A stretch of DNA of 64,000 nt from Scortum barcoo (GCA_023238725.1 CM041541.1:8528884-8592883), one strand, 5' to 3'; counted from the stretch's first letter, positions 1-11,095 are shown. Notes: a model not told the origin generated them from the sequence alone. Numbers and translations are program-made.

Positions 1-1320
1 CGACAAGTTAAGAACCCTTATTTGTGACCATCTGAAAAGTCCAGAATGAGGTTAATAATAACTTTTGTCAGGTTAGTGACAGGACAACTGTAATATCATT
101 AAAAACACACCTATTTTAAATAGCTTTTTAGGCATTTTAAATTATAAAAATTATTATTTTTTTAGCTTGCATTTGGTCTGTCTTACTGCACTTAAAGCAC
201 ATTGTAACTGCATTTTTAAAAGGTGCCATGTAAAAAAAACGTTTCTTATATTTTTCTACCATGCATGAATGTTGTGTAAGACGACACAAAGGGAACATGT
301 ATCAGAAATACTGAATCTATAAACTGAAGCACTCAAGCGTACGTGATGTGTGGACATATACCGTGACTTCATTTTGTTAGGCAGCACTGTGTAAATAACT
401 ATATTGTTTATTTCTGTTATCTATTTTCTACTCACATATCACATACAGGCTGGAAGTGTTTACATGTGGAAGAATTTATGGTTGCAACTTTCTTTTTGGA
501 AAGACAAGTCTTCGGGGAGTACTCGAATGCAGCATGGGGGACAAGCGGAAATGAACAACTAAACAACTCTGCTGCCACCTTGCGGTAGAAATGTAAAATC
601 ATCTTCTTCAGATGACCCTTGGCACACACTCTGACAGATAAGGTGGTCTGTGTGTTGACTAAAGAAATAAGTTGTATTTCTGATGTGCAGTTATCTCACA
701 AATACCAAGAAACAAGGCACAAGCAAGGTTATAACCTTCTAGTCAACAGAGTGCCGACCCTTTATTGGAAATATACAGCATGTCCTTTGTGGGAATTATT
801 TGCATATTTTCACATCCTGCTTTGTTCAACAGAGGCAGGATGTTTTAACATGGATGTACACGGGCATAGAAAGGAAACCAAAACAGCAATCTTGAGCCAT
901 TTTTTTGCTAATCTGATGCCATAAATGAGGCTTTGCACATGTGTTGTTTCATAGTACATGTAAATCTACAGGAAATGTTTGTGTTGGAGGGCTGCCACAG
1001 CATTCAGACAGTTAAAGGTACAAAAAAATCAGTATGTTTCACATAAGTCACTGCAGTATTTTACAAACATATTCAGCAAAACAGGAAACACAACAATCAT
1101 CAACCAGAAAAGTAGGAACTTAGAGGCCTCAGCTCTGATTGGATGTCAACAAGTCACTGAGATAATGAGAGGAAATAGGAAGCAGCTTGTTTTCCCTCTG
1201 CTGTGAGGGCTGCGTTTGTTCATGCTGACTTGGTTTCAGCTGATGTTAAGGGTTTTTGTGTAAATCTCATATTTGACAGCGGTCTGCTGTCGCTGAATGG
1301 CAAATTGAGGCCCCGCTGCA
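1..1320. other. intergenic, no gene recognised
   Basis: This is AT-rich sequence with only short, unconvincing open frames on both strands. No splice-site-bounded exon, RNA gene or recognisable repeat could be supported here. A short T/A-rich tract lies around 140-240. Confidence 0.6.
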
Positions 1321-1330
1321 GCTCTGAAGG

Positions 1331-1626
1331 ATGAGAGGCGCCAGAGGTGATGAACCTCAGTCCAGCACGTCTACAGACAGGCCGACATCAGAGGCGCTTC
1401 TGGAGAACGTCAAACAGGCAGCAGACTAAAGGCCTCGATATTTTTTCAAGAGTCAGTGGAGACCAAACCAAACATGTTAGACGGCGCTCTCCAGCACCTT
1501 CATCAAAACAAAATGAGGGAATATCTTTTAGAAGAACGATGTCCAGGAGAGTTCAGAGACTTGGAGAATCAATGCCGAGGTGAAATGAAGCTGTTCTGCA
1601 AGCAGGTGGTGGCCCAACAACCTTAG
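1331..1626 (+). other. orphan coding-like fragment, split across two frames
   Basis: From the ATG at 1331 a 32-codon frame reads an amphipathic stretch ending ...SEALLENVKQAAD and stops at TAA 1427-1429. In a second frame, open from 1354, the sequence from about 1429 continues as KASIFFQESVETKP... through ...EYLLEERCPGEFRD... to FCKQVVAQQP and TAG at 1624-1626. Both parts have protein-like composition and helical spacing, and local GC is higher than in the AT-rich flanks. A one-base loss or two-base gain near 1427-1431 would join them into a protein of about 98 residues. The 3' end may instead be a splice donor (CTTA|GTAAGA). I do not recognise the family. It could be a small gene with an assembly error, an exon of a gene outside the window, or a decayed copy. 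Confidence 0.3.
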
Positions 1627-1639
1627 TAAGACACTTTTG

Positions 1640-2400
1640 TTGTTCTGTTGTTTTTTTCTTTTAATTTGTCTCCGGTCTGTGTATGTATATTGTCACTTCA
1701 CTTACACATCCCACCAATTCTTCTGTATGTGTGGATGCAAGACAGCATATGATACAGTTGGGTGTTCATATAATACATCAGTGTCTTCTCTTAAAGTACC
1801 GCAAAGGTACATACAATGCATACAGCACAGCACATTAGTAGTATGCAATATATAGCAAGTAGCAGCAATAAGTCATACATAATGCAAGAGGACAAATTGT
1901 ATAAAATATTAATAGCAAAATACACAAATGGAGAGATGAATATAATTAAATAAATGATATACTTAATTATTGAAGAGTTAGTTTGCAAAAAACAGAATTC
2001 TTAAAAAGAATAAACCAATACTACTTTGATTAATATTCCTTTAAGTGCATAATAAAACATGATTTATGAAAATAAAATAAAATCACGAGTGTCTCTTTTT
2101 GCAAATGAATCTTTCATATAAAAATGTGTACTGAAATAAATAACAAAATGAATGCTGAAATAATGTAACACTTGTTATTTACTTAACCTCCATCAATCTA
2201 TTTTATTTGAACTTTTTTTTTCATTTATTCATATTTTTAATAAACTATGCTTATTTAGCAATTCATTATATTTATTTTACTTTGACACCTTTTGCCCTCT
2301 ATTATGTACTGAGCTGTAACTGCAGCTCCAGCTATGACTTTTCCTGCCAATAGATGGCGCCGGTTGCTTCATCCAGACCTACAGATCTGCTGCTGCTCTT
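1640..2400. other. AT-rich intergenic spacer
   Basis: This is strongly A/T-rich sequence with no exon, RNA gene or clear repeat that I can support. It ends just before the dhrs9-like promoter. Confidence 0.55.
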
Positions 2401-2402
2401 TC

Positions 2403-2446
2403 ATTGGTTGGACAGGTCAGCTGTACAAACCTGACAGTTTATATAA
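2403..2446 (+). promoter_or_regulatory. TATA/CCAAT promoter of the dhrs9-like gene
   Basis: An inverted CCAAT box (ATTGG, 2403-2407) lies about 33 bp upstream of TATATAA (2440-2446). A start site near 2470 would be expected. This fits the splice donor found at 2496, which closes a short untranslated exon. The assignment is inferred from motifs and spacing, with no transcript evidence. Confidence 0.5.
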
Positions 2447-2469
2447 CTTTCTGCTCATCGATCAGAGTC

Positions 2470-2495
2470 AGTCCAGGACGCCCTCTGCACACCAG
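2470..2495 (+). other. probable 5' untranslated exon of the dhrs9-like gene
   Basis: The sequence downstream of the TATA box ends in ACACCAG|GTAAGAG, a near-consensus donor. A strong acceptor with a long pyrimidine tract (TTTTTTTTGGTCCCACAG) ends at 4028, two bases before the ATG at 4031. The two would define an intron of about 1.5 kb in the 5' UTR. The transcript start is only estimated from the TATA position. Confidence 0.45.
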
Positions 2496-2829
2496 GTAAG
2501 AGCTCTGGCACCATTATCTCTCCTCTTTTTAACAGCTAGGCGAGGAGAAAGCTTTAAGGGGCATTGTTTGGATCTGTTTAATCTTAATTAACAGGTCATT
2601 CATAATTAACTAATGTCTCTATTTGGTTTGGTAACATCATCATCATTATAGTTGAAAAGACTGTGTGGCAGTGAAGAACAGTGACAGTGAACTTTGAAAT
2701 CAGATATCATTGTTCTGTTACAGAGAGCTGCAGTGTCACACCAACATTTAAGAAGCCAGTGAATGAGTTGAGTTTAAATGACTATGAATGTAATTGCATA
2801 TATATGAGATCATCATAAAGAAAGTTTCA

Positions 2830-3398
2830 GACAGTAGTTTTTTGTAAATGTGTAACTAAAGTATTGTACTGAAGCTGGAAATGTTTTTTACTCCACAACA
2901 ATTATTTGGCAGCTTTAGTTACTTCACAAATTAAACTTTTTGCACTCAAAACACATGAAAATGTACAAGCAGGCCACAGCTGGAAATTTTAGTTGACAGG
3001 AAATTGGCAACTGTTTTGTCAAATGTCAGGATTTGCCGCCTTCTTTTAATTAATTTTTAATAATTGTGTGGTTTGGACTAGGTATTGGACAAAACAGATG
3101 TGTTTCTTTGGGCTCTGGGTAACTCTGATGGCTTTTCCAACTAGTTTCACTATAAATCAATTAATGAAGAAAATAATCAGCAAAATGAAAATAGTTAATA
3201 GTTGTTGTCTCATACAAAAACTCTTAATACTTAATTTACATTTTACACTTTTACTTTAATACTTTATAATAATACTTTAATACTTACATTTTACTTTAAC
3301 ACTTTTACTTGAGTAACATTTTCAGTGCAGACCCTGTAACAGAGTGGTTTTACAGTGTGGTATTTGTAAAGGGTGTGAATACTTCATCCACCACAGAA
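2830..3398. repeat. degraded copy of the CAGTGGTGGAA-ended repeat (family A)
   Basis: Patches such as 'ggcagctttagttactt' (about 2910-2930), 'actttaatactt...cttttacttgagtaacattttcagtgcag' and the end 'gaatacttcatccaccacag' (to about 3398) match in order the more complete copy at 40304-40925. The copy lies within the presumed first intron of the dhrs9-like gene. The borders are approximate because it is diverged. Confidence 0.5.
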
Positions 3399-3623
3399 TG
3401 CAAAAGAGTTCACGTACGGTCATGAGTAACATGGAGGGAGTATTAACAAAGTGCACTTGAAAAGTACGGCCCTTCGCTCGGCCCCCTCCTCCTTTGGTGC
3501 ACACTCTGGCTCAAAACAACATCACGAGCAAGAGGAAGGCTTGTTGTTGCAGTTGGCTTTTCCTCCCAGAGGAGAGGGCTGGCTGAACCCCTGAAGAGAC
3601 TGCTTGGATGAGGTGGAGCTTAT

Positions 3624-3730
3624 CAGTGGTGGAAGAAGTACTCACTTAAGTAAAAGTACAAGCATCAAAATATACTTTGGGAATAAAGTGACAAACGTTA
3701 AAGTGCTTAGCATAGAGAATTTCAGAATAA
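3624..3730. repeat. 5' end fragment of repeat family A
   Basis: It begins 'cagtggtggaagaagtactcacttaagtaaaagtac', the terminal sequence of family A, then fades. It lies about 230 bp after another partial copy of the same family, inside the presumed 5' UTR intron of the dhrs9-like gene. Confidence 0.6.
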
Positions 3731-4030
3731 CATCTATAATATGATTAGATTATAATTAGTACATCAATGTGTAACAATTGCTCATAATTACTTATATACT
3801 TATATAGTGCTGGGTAGTTTAATCCATTATAAAAACATCATTTATTAGTCAATTTGCGGTTTGTAATAATAATCTCAATCGGCAGAGTGATTTATGTTGA
3901 AACATAAAATATACCTCAAAGTTGTACGGTATGCTTGAGAAAACATAATGGTGCACTCTCACATTGCACAACATCCGGGCCTACTCATTGTGGTTCAGAC
4001 AGTTCTTCCCTTTTTTTTGGTCCCACAGTC

Positions 4031-5477
4031 ATGTTGTTGTACCTCCTGGGCCTTGTGGTTTTCTACTACTTGTACCGTTGGGTCAGGGAGCTGCCCCGGG
4101 TCCCCGACAAGGGCAGCAAGTATGTGTACATCACGGGCTGTGACACGGGCTTCGGCAACCTCCTGGCCCGCCACCTGGACAAGAAGGGGTTCCGGGTGAT
4201 CGCCGCGTGCTTCACCGAGAAGGGGGAAGAGGATCTGAAGAAGTCCTGCTCCGGCAACCTGATCACAACGCACCTAAACGTCACCTCCAAGGAGAGCGTC
4301 GCCAAAGCTGCCGCAATGATCAAGGACAAAGTGGGGGAGCGTGGTGAGTCTATTTTTCTGTTGGTCTATTTTTCTGTTGGTGTGCCCTAAAATATCACCA
4401 ACTATGGAACATTTTGTACAAACATTCATGAATCAACATTTCACTGAGTAAATACTGCTGTTGTACATTATATAGGTATATTGCTGTATCTCCAACAAGA
4501 TACGACTAGAAGAACCAGTCCTTTAGCTCGGCGTTTAGCTGCACAGTTGGTTGCATATTTAAGTAGTTTGGCTGGTTAAGTTACTGACTTACAACATTTA
4601 TGTGAAGAGAGCTGACAAGCTTGTCCTCTGTGTGATTTCTACCAGGTTTGTGGGCTGTGGTGAACAACGCAGGCGTGTCTGTTCCCTCCGCCCCCTGTGA
4701 CTGGCTGACCATCGATGACTACAAGTCCATGCTGGATGTCAACCTGAACGGGGTGATCGCAGTGACCCTGAGCGTCCTGCCGCTCATTAAGAAGGCCAAA
4801 GGGAGGGTGGTCAATGTGGCCAGCGTGTTCGGGAGGATCAGCGTGACGGGAGGCCCGTACACCGTCTCAAAGTACGGTGTGGAGGCTTTCAACGACAGCC
4901 TCAGGTGAAAGATTAACCCACACAATTATTTGTCAGTCAACAAAAAGATTCCTTCTTTGTGCACACAAGCACTGATAAAGTGAAATGCCTCGCTCAGGTT
5001 GAACTTGAAGCCTTTTGGTGTGAAAGTCCTGTGCATCGAGCCGGGCTTCTTCAAGACTAACGTGACTGACACTGAAATCCTGAGCCGAAATGTCAAAATG
5101 CTGTGGGACAGACTGCCTCAGGAGGTCAGGGATGACTACGGAATTAAATATCTAAACAGCGGTAAGTTTGGATTTTATTGTTGTTGTATTTCATTTATAT
5201 ACTACACGTCTGTTATCTCCTCATTCATTTATTCATGCATTCATTCCTAGCGCTAAACATTATGGCAGACAAAATTCCCAAGATGAGCGATGGAGATCTG
5301 ATGAAGGTGGTCAGCTGCATGGAGCACGCTGTGTCTGCGGTCCAGCCCCGCACCCGCTACTCGCCAGGCTGGGACGCCAAGCTTTTCTGGCTGCCGCTGT
5401 CGTATATGCCAGCCCGCTTCACTGATTACCTCATGTCCATAAATGCCCCTCCTATTGCCAAGCAGCAGCAGCAATAA
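4031..5477 (+). CDS. dhrs9: short-chain dehydrogenase/reductase, DHRS9/RDH16-like
   Basis: Exons are 4031-4343, 4646-4904, 4998-5161 and 5251-5477. All introns are GT-AG, all phases join, and the product is 320 aa. The N-terminus is a hydrophobic anchor (residues 1-17). The NAD-binding motif TGCDTGFG is at 35-42, NNAG at 111-114, and the catalytic Ser164, Tyr176 and Lys180 (YTVSK) are present. C-terminal PRTRYSPGWDAK and LPLSYMP are typical of SDR family 9C. Members oxidise retinol and 3-alpha-hydroxysteroids with NAD at the ER membrane. Features such as GFGNL, DKKGF and FNDSLR, plus the nearby klhl41-like gene, favour DHRS9 (both are on human 2q31, from memory). RDH16, HSD17B6 and SDR9C7 are the alternatives. 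The family is certain and the orthology is moderate. The start is chosen at the ATG after a strong acceptor. Confidence 0.85.
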
Positions 5478-5478
5478 A
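5473..5478 (+). terminator. AATAAA overlapping the dhrs9-like stop codon
   Basis: The TAA stop (5475-5477) lies inside an AATAAA hexamer. A second AATAAA at 5773-5778 would give a 3' UTR of about 320 nt and is the more likely cleavage signal. Confidence 0.4.
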
Positions 5479-5772
5479 ATGTGCTTTTCTTTTCTGTGTG
5501 AGCATATTTTCTGGAATTCAAACAATACATGCCATGACCGGTATCTTTGTCATTCCTGGGTAAAGACATATTCACAGTCAGCTGGAAAATAGCAGGTTCA
5601 TTTTAAAGAAGTATTTGCCTGTTTGTATTCCTTCTGTGGATTGTCTTTCCTAACAAGCACATACGTTGTGGGCACTGAGGGGTCAAGGCCACCTTATCAA
5701 CAGGCAGATAGGGGTTTGTTCAGACCAGTGTTCTTGGCCTTGATGATTGTCATGTGTGAGAGGTTAAGGAGC

Positions 5773-5778
5773 AATAAA
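5773..5778 (+). terminator. likely polyadenylation signal of the dhrs9-like gene
   Basis: AATAAA lies about 300 nt after the stop codon, the usual distance for a short 3' UTR. Nothing else recognisable lies between here and the convergent ATP synthase gene's own signal at 6221. Confidence 0.5.
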
Positions 5779-6220
5779 TACAACAAAAAAGAAAGCAGCT
5801 GGACTCTGAACTTGATTATAAAGTACACGTGGAGATATGTTTTCTGTGGTTCTTTTGTTGAAATCCACGATGATACAGACTGAAGTCTGAGCAGCAGATG
5901 GAAGATGGAAGTTTCCAACAATTTTGGCTTGTGACCATTTAAAATAGAGTAATTTCATCTTCTAAAATAGTGTTTTAATACCAAGTTGAAACAAACACTC
6001 ATCCAGTTGTTTGTCCACTGTTTTATTTTAGTATGTGACAAGCTGCAACACACTTCAGAAAAGCTTAACATGGCTCAAGCCTGCCATCTTGTGGTCAGAG
6101 TGGATGAGGGCAGACATTTGATGAAACTCCCCATTAGGAACATTAGGTTCTCCACTACAACAACTATTAAAGCATGTAGGAAATATACAGCTGACAAGCT
6201 GTTTTGTGTAAAGACAGCAT

Positions 6221-6226
6221 TTTATT
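6221..6226 (-). terminator. polyadenylation signal of the ATP synthase beta gene
   Basis: TTTATT on the + strand reads AATAAA on the minus strand, about 155 nt after the stop codon at 6380-6382. This gives a short 3' UTR. Confidence 0.65.
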
Positions 6227-6379
6227 CCATCTTTTGTTGGAAACATTAAATAGAACTTTCTTTCAGGATGACGAGACAGGTACATTTGAATTTTGACATG
6301 TTTTACAAAGCAAGTGCTCCTAACCACAGGACCCCTCCTCCTTCTTCTCCTCCCCACAACAGTTAGATTGTTAAGATGT

Positions 6380-9300
6380 TTATGAGTGCTCCTCGGCCAG
6401 CTTCTCGGCTTTCTGGACAACTTCCTCGATGGGGCCGACCATGTAGAAGGCCTGCTCGGGCAGAGGGTCGTACTCACCTGCAGGCAAACGGGCACAAAAA
6501 GGTAAAGTTAGTTCTACAAAAAAAAAAAAAAAAAAAAAGAGTGCAATAATTTAAGTATTTAAAGTAACATCTAATGCACTTACCAGCAAGGATGCTCTTG
6601 AAGCCCTTGATGGTCTCCTTGAGGGGTACCAGTTTGCCCATGTGGCCTGTGAAGACCTCAGCCACCTGGAAGGGCTGGGAAAGGAAACGCTGGATCTTTC
6701 GGGCACGGGCCACAGTCAGTTTGTCCTCCTCAGACAACTCATCCATACCCAAGATGGCGATGATATCCTGCAGGGATTTGTAGTCCTACAGCCAAAAGGT
6801 AAACTGGTTAGCCTCAAAACAGTTGTTGGTCCAGTCCAAATAACTGTTGCATTTCGAAACATGTTTGAGTCTCAAACCTGAAGGATTTTCTGCACACCAC
6901 GAGCGACGTCGTAGTGCTCAGCGCCAACAATGTTGGGGTCCATGATACGGGAGGTTGAGTCCAGGGGGTCGACAGCGGGGTAGATACCCAGCTCAGCGAT
7001 GGCGCGGGACAACACAGTGGTGGCGTCCAAGTGAGCGAAGGTGGTGGCGGGGGCAGGATCAGTCAAATCATCAGCGGGCACATAGATGGCCTGACAGAAA
7101 GAGTCAACACTTAGTCAGTCAATCTTTAAAAATGGTACCAGTTTTCCCTCTTTGGGTTATTGTGCACCAAGGAACCCAAAACAAAACATGGAAAGTCTAC
7201 ATTTAAAGAACTTTAAAAACCTATCATCTTTTAAAATAAATACAATGATGGGTGAAGATGCAGTGGCATAATGCACCCCAGTCAGTTGTTATTCTTGAAA
7301 TCATGTTTACCTGCACAGATGTGATTGAACCCTTCTTGGTGGTGGTGATTCTCTCCTGCATGGTACCCATGTCAGTAGCCAGAGTGGGCTGGTAACCCAC
7401 AGCAGAGGGGATACGACCCAGCAGGGCAGACACCTGAAGCAGTGAAGATGATTTTTAGTCTATATCAATTTACAGCCTTGCCAAATAATCTATTGTGCTC
7501 TACAAGTGCCATTACAAATTTATCTTGTGACATTTGAAAAGTTTCACAGACCTCAGAGCCAGCCTGTGTGAAGCGGAAGATGTTGTCGATGAAGAGCAGC
7601 ACATCCTGACCCTCCTGGTCACGGAAGTACTCTGCGACGGTCAGTCCAGTCAGAGCCACTCTGGCACGGGCGCCTGGGGGCTCGTTCATCTGTCCGTACA
7701 CCAGCGCCACCTAGAAGGGACAACAGGTGAGGTAAGTGGTTGTTTGTTACCATAGTAAAATGACATTTTTCTTGGTGGGTGAAGTTGTAAGTCCTTGAGG
7801 ATGTATGCAAAAAGTGTCACCTTGGAGGTGGTGTCCTTCAGGTTGATGACACCAGACTCAATCATTTCATGGTACAAGTCATTTCCCTCACGGGTACGCT
7901 CTCCCACTCCAGCAAACACAGAGTAACCACCATGGGCCTTGGCCACATTGTTGATCAGCTCCATGATCAATACAGTCTTGCCGACACCAGCGCCACCGAA
8001 CAGACCTGTGACCGTGAGAAATGCAGGTTTAGTTTTATGATATTAAAGAGTGGCATCAAAGATTTGTGAGAATGCAGTCTACCATCCTGACAGTAGGATC
8101 TCAATTGTGAGCAAAAACGTATTTTAGCACATACCAATCTTTCCTCCCTTGGCATAGGGAGCCAGCAGGTCCACCACCTTAATGCCAGTCACCAGAATCT
8201 CCTGCTCCACACTCATGTCAGTGAATTCAGGGGCCTCAGCGTGGATGGGTGCAGTCCTGTTTGCGAAACAACACAATTTCCAGTTATTTATCACAGAGCC
8301 AAACTCTTCTATAGGCTAAAGCTCAGCATTTGTAAAGCCCTTCATCATGCAGTATATACAGACCATTGCTCCTTGATATTTTGCTTGTTGTAAAGGCCAT
8401 TACATGAGCATAGTCAATTGTGTTATGATTTGCACAGTGAACTCACTGCTTGGTGGAGATGGGACCCCTCTCGTCGATGGGCTCGCCGATGACATTCATG
8501 ATCCTGCCCAGGGTCTCGGGTCCTACTGGGAATCCTGATGGGGGCCCCAGTGTCCAGAACTTTCTGTCCACGGACCAAACCTTCAGTACCATCCATAGCA
8601 ATGGTACGCACTGTGTTCTCCCCTGAAACACACAAAATCTCAGATTATAAGATGCACAAATGTTTCCTGTCATGCAAACACCACTGACAGCTTCAATCCA
8701 AGACGCTCACCAAGATGCTGAGCCACCTCCAGGACTAGCCTGGCCTCACGTCCGGTGACTTCCAGGGCGTTGAGGATGGGAGGGAGGTCCTTCATCAAAC
8801 TGGACGTCCACCACGGCTCCGATGACAGCCACGATCCGGCCGGTGGCGACGCCGGCGGCGGCGGCAGGTGCGACATAATCTCTGCCTGCAAAGTGAGGCA
8901 AACTGTGAGTGCATTTAGCTCAGAATCATACATGTGTGCAGCAGCCATGACCTAGTTGTGTCCGAGGTGTGCATTTGTCTCTTAGTTTACCATCCCTGCC
9001 CGCTGAACAGCTCCGGATAAAGCTGCGCGTCCGGCTGCTGCGTCTCAATGTCAAGTGATTGTTGTCGGCCAAACTACGAGTTAGCTTTTAAAAGCACGCC
9101 TTAAATCAAAACAATGAGCGAGCTGTGGGGCAAATATAAGTATATCTTTATCCCTGGAGGTTGAACACAAGCCATTTGAGCGACAAACAAACGTGAGCAA
9201 ACTAGCAGATGAATGAAACGTACTCCGAGCTAACGATGCTAACGACACACGCAGGGCATTCAAAGGCAAATACATTTCTCTTTTGTCCTCATACTCTTAA

Positions 9301-9803
9301 AAACTTAATAATTATCACATTATGTCGGTGAATTTGTGTGCTCAGAGTGCAGCTGCAGTGCCTAATCCTGCTCGGTTAGCAGCTCGTCTTGTAATGCTAA
9401 CAGCCGCCTCATGTCATTATATAAAGGTCATTGCCGCTAACGGAAGAAAAACACTGACAGCTCACTTTATAATACGTGACATCTGTGAATGACAACTTGT
9501 GTGCACATATGTACGCATGCGAACACTTTGGATAGCTCTAACTGCTTTCCAATTTGACATTTTAGAGGTTAAGGCCTGCTGCGCCCCCGAAACGGGAAGC
9601 CAGCGTGTTCCTAGCGGCGTTAGCATTAGCTTAGCATGTCTCTTAAAACGCCTCTTTTATCGGCGCGATTTCAAAGAAACGCCGATTGTGCAGGACTTAC
9701 GTGAAAGGACGGCTGGGGATCCAACGAGGGCCTTGAGTGGCTGGACCCCCGGCTTAAGAGCCTGCAGGGCCCCGGTGCAGCAGCGTCCCACAGCTCCCAA
9801 CAT
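6380..9803 (-). CDS. atp5f1b: mitochondrial F1 ATP synthase beta subunit
   Basis: Ten coding exons on the minus strand: 9801-9803 (ATG) to 9701, 8885-8711, 8622-8447, 8256-8135, 8005-7821, 7710-7552, 7433-7311, 7090-6878, 6785-6584 and 6477-6380. All introns are GT-AG. The product, about 517 aa if the frame is kept, is the catalytic subunit of F1 in the mitochondrial matrix. Visible hallmarks are the mitochondrial leader in exon 1, the P-loop GGAGVGKT and catalytic GERTREG in exon 5, Walker B LLFIDNIF in exon 6, and DELSEED in exon 9. Exons 2 and 3 are each one base longer than their splice phases allow, and the translation shifts frame inside them (near 8793-8797 and 8528-8530). In all other respects the gene looks functional, so I read these as assembly errors. 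It lies tail to tail with the dhrs9-like gene. Confidence 0.95.
8447..8622 (-). CDS. atp5f1b: ATP synthase beta exon 3 with a one-base insertion
   Basis: The exon reads ENTVRTIAMDGTEGLVRG... APIRIP, then slips frame. VGPETLGRIMNVIGEPIDER continues in another frame. The length is 176 nt where phases require 175. An extra G in the run GGG at 8528-8530 (+ strand) explains the break. Confidence 0.85.
8711..8885 (-). CDS. atp5f1b: ATP synthase beta exon 2 with a one-base insertion
   Basis: The exon reads RDYVAP... ATGRIVAVIGAVVDVQFDEG, then slips frame. From PPILNALEVTGREARLVLEVAQ onward the family sequence resumes in another frame. The observed length is 175 nt where splice phases (2 + 3n + 1) require a multiple of three. 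One extra base in 'ggaggtccttc' (about 8790-8797, + strand) explains it. Confidence 0.85.
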
Positions 9804-9847
9804 GGTTAAGATGGCTGAAGGTGGAAAGAGACGGAGCGAGCCGCGGC

Positions 9848-9892
9848 TTTATAATGAATGACCGCTCGGCACGAGTGCGCCTGCGCGGAAGT
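9848..9892 (-). promoter_or_regulatory. ATP synthase beta core promoter: TATA, NRF-1 and ETS motifs
   Basis: On the minus strand TATAAA (9853-9848) lies 45 bp before the ATG. Just upstream, TGCGCCTGCGCG (+ strand 9876-9887) is a full NRF-1 palindrome, overlapped by GCGGAAGT (9885-9892), an ETS/GABP core. A further GCATGCGCAG lies near 9912. NRF-1 and GABP (NRF-2) are established activators of nuclear respiratory-chain genes. The presumed 5' UTR holds a pyrimidine tract (TCTCTTTCC) like those of TOP mRNAs. Site use is inferred. Confidence 0.7.
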
Positions 9893-10184
9893 TAAGGAAA
9901 AGCTCAGCCGAGCATGCGCAGATGCGACTCATCCAGCTGACACTTATGCCCTCCAGAGCTGCGCAGTCCAAAGAAAAGGTGACACATGACACTGCTTAAA
10001 TCTGAAAAATACATGTAGACCTGCATGAGGACACTTGTGTATAGTAAGTGAATAATAAGAGTAGGTAACTTATTTAAAAAATATTTATTGACTAGGTATT
10101 TGTAACACAAAAGGAACTGGACTCCACACTCTCTTTATGTACATACAATACATTTCCTATATGTATATACATACATACAATAAT

Positions 10185-10236
10185 AATACTAATTATTATT
10201 ATTATCATTATTATTATTATTGTTGTTGTTGTTGTG
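10185..10236. repeat. ATT/GTT trinucleotide microsatellite
   Basis: Imperfect (ATT)n changes into (GTT)n over about 50 bp. It is a simple tandem repeat with no coding context. Confidence 0.8.
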
Positions 10237-10829
10237 CAGATGTATGATAATTACAAGTTACAAGAAATTACAAACAAGGTCTGAGGTCATTTATATAAAC
10301 ATTGTAGGTATTTTGGTCACAATAAAAAAAATACATATTCATATCAAGGATGTGTCTTTAGGTTTTTAAAAAGACACTTCTGGCCAATAAATATTATATT
10401 ATTATTATGAAGCTTCGGGATATCAATATCAGTATGCATGGGCACAGCTGTAAATCAGAATAAAATAGAATAAGAATAAAGATTACAATAAATAACAGAT
10501 AATGATGTTTACTACAGTATAACTATAGCATGGTAGCTATTGCATAACTATTAGTATCCTATCAATATCCTGTGTCTTGCTGATGTTCAAAAGAAAGTTG
10601 TTTTGACACCAGCAGTCACATCTGTGTCGCTGTCCCATTTGTTCACAGTGTCCCATGTCGAGGGGGGTGAAGTTTTCTGCTGCACCACCGACATTTGCTG
10701 TTCACATACCTTCATTCAAAGTGTCCTCATTCCCCAGAGAAAACTGTCCACAGCTGTTATTGCGTGTTGTGACTGAAAACTAAAGGACTCTTGTCAGTGG
10801 ACTTCACCATGTCAGTGATATAGACTTTT

Positions 10830-11095
10830 CAGTATGCACCACACTATATTTAAGTACTGCACTTTAGTACAGTTTTGACTTAGTTGTACTCCACTTAAGT
10901 GTTTCCATTTTATGCAACTTTATGCTTCAATTCTGCAACATTTTAGAGGGAAATATTCTACTTTATACTTCACTACATGTATTATTTATAATCACTTTAT
11001 AAACCATTATGCCTCGTTAGATTTTTTTAACTTCTCAACAGTAATATGACGTATTTTAAAATGAGCCCCACTTTGACAAGTTACAGCATGTGTGC
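10830..11095. repeat. partial copy of repeat family A
   Basis: 'ttaagtactgcactttagtaca', 'gtactccacttaagtgtttccattttatgcaacttt', 'cattttagagggaaatattctacttta' and 'ttgacaagttacagca' follow in the same order as in the copy at 40304-40925 and as I recall from teleost genomes. Both ends are decayed. Confidence 0.6.

Noticed and set aside
2100..2330. AT-rich stretch considered as an origin-like or matrix-attachment region.
   Set aside because: No motif beyond base composition supports this in a vertebrate genome.
8300..8350. Possible C/D-box snoRNA on the minus strand in an ATP synthase beta intron (ATGATGA followed by CTGA); mammalian ATP5F1B introns host SNORD59.
   Set aside because: The two boxes are only about 16 nt apart, no second CTGA lies at the proper distance, and there is no terminal stem.
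9499..9861. 120-codon plus-strand open frame across the ATP synthase promoter.
   Set aside because: It is antisense to exon 1 and promoter. The frame is kept open by GC-rich sequence, with no splice or conservation support.
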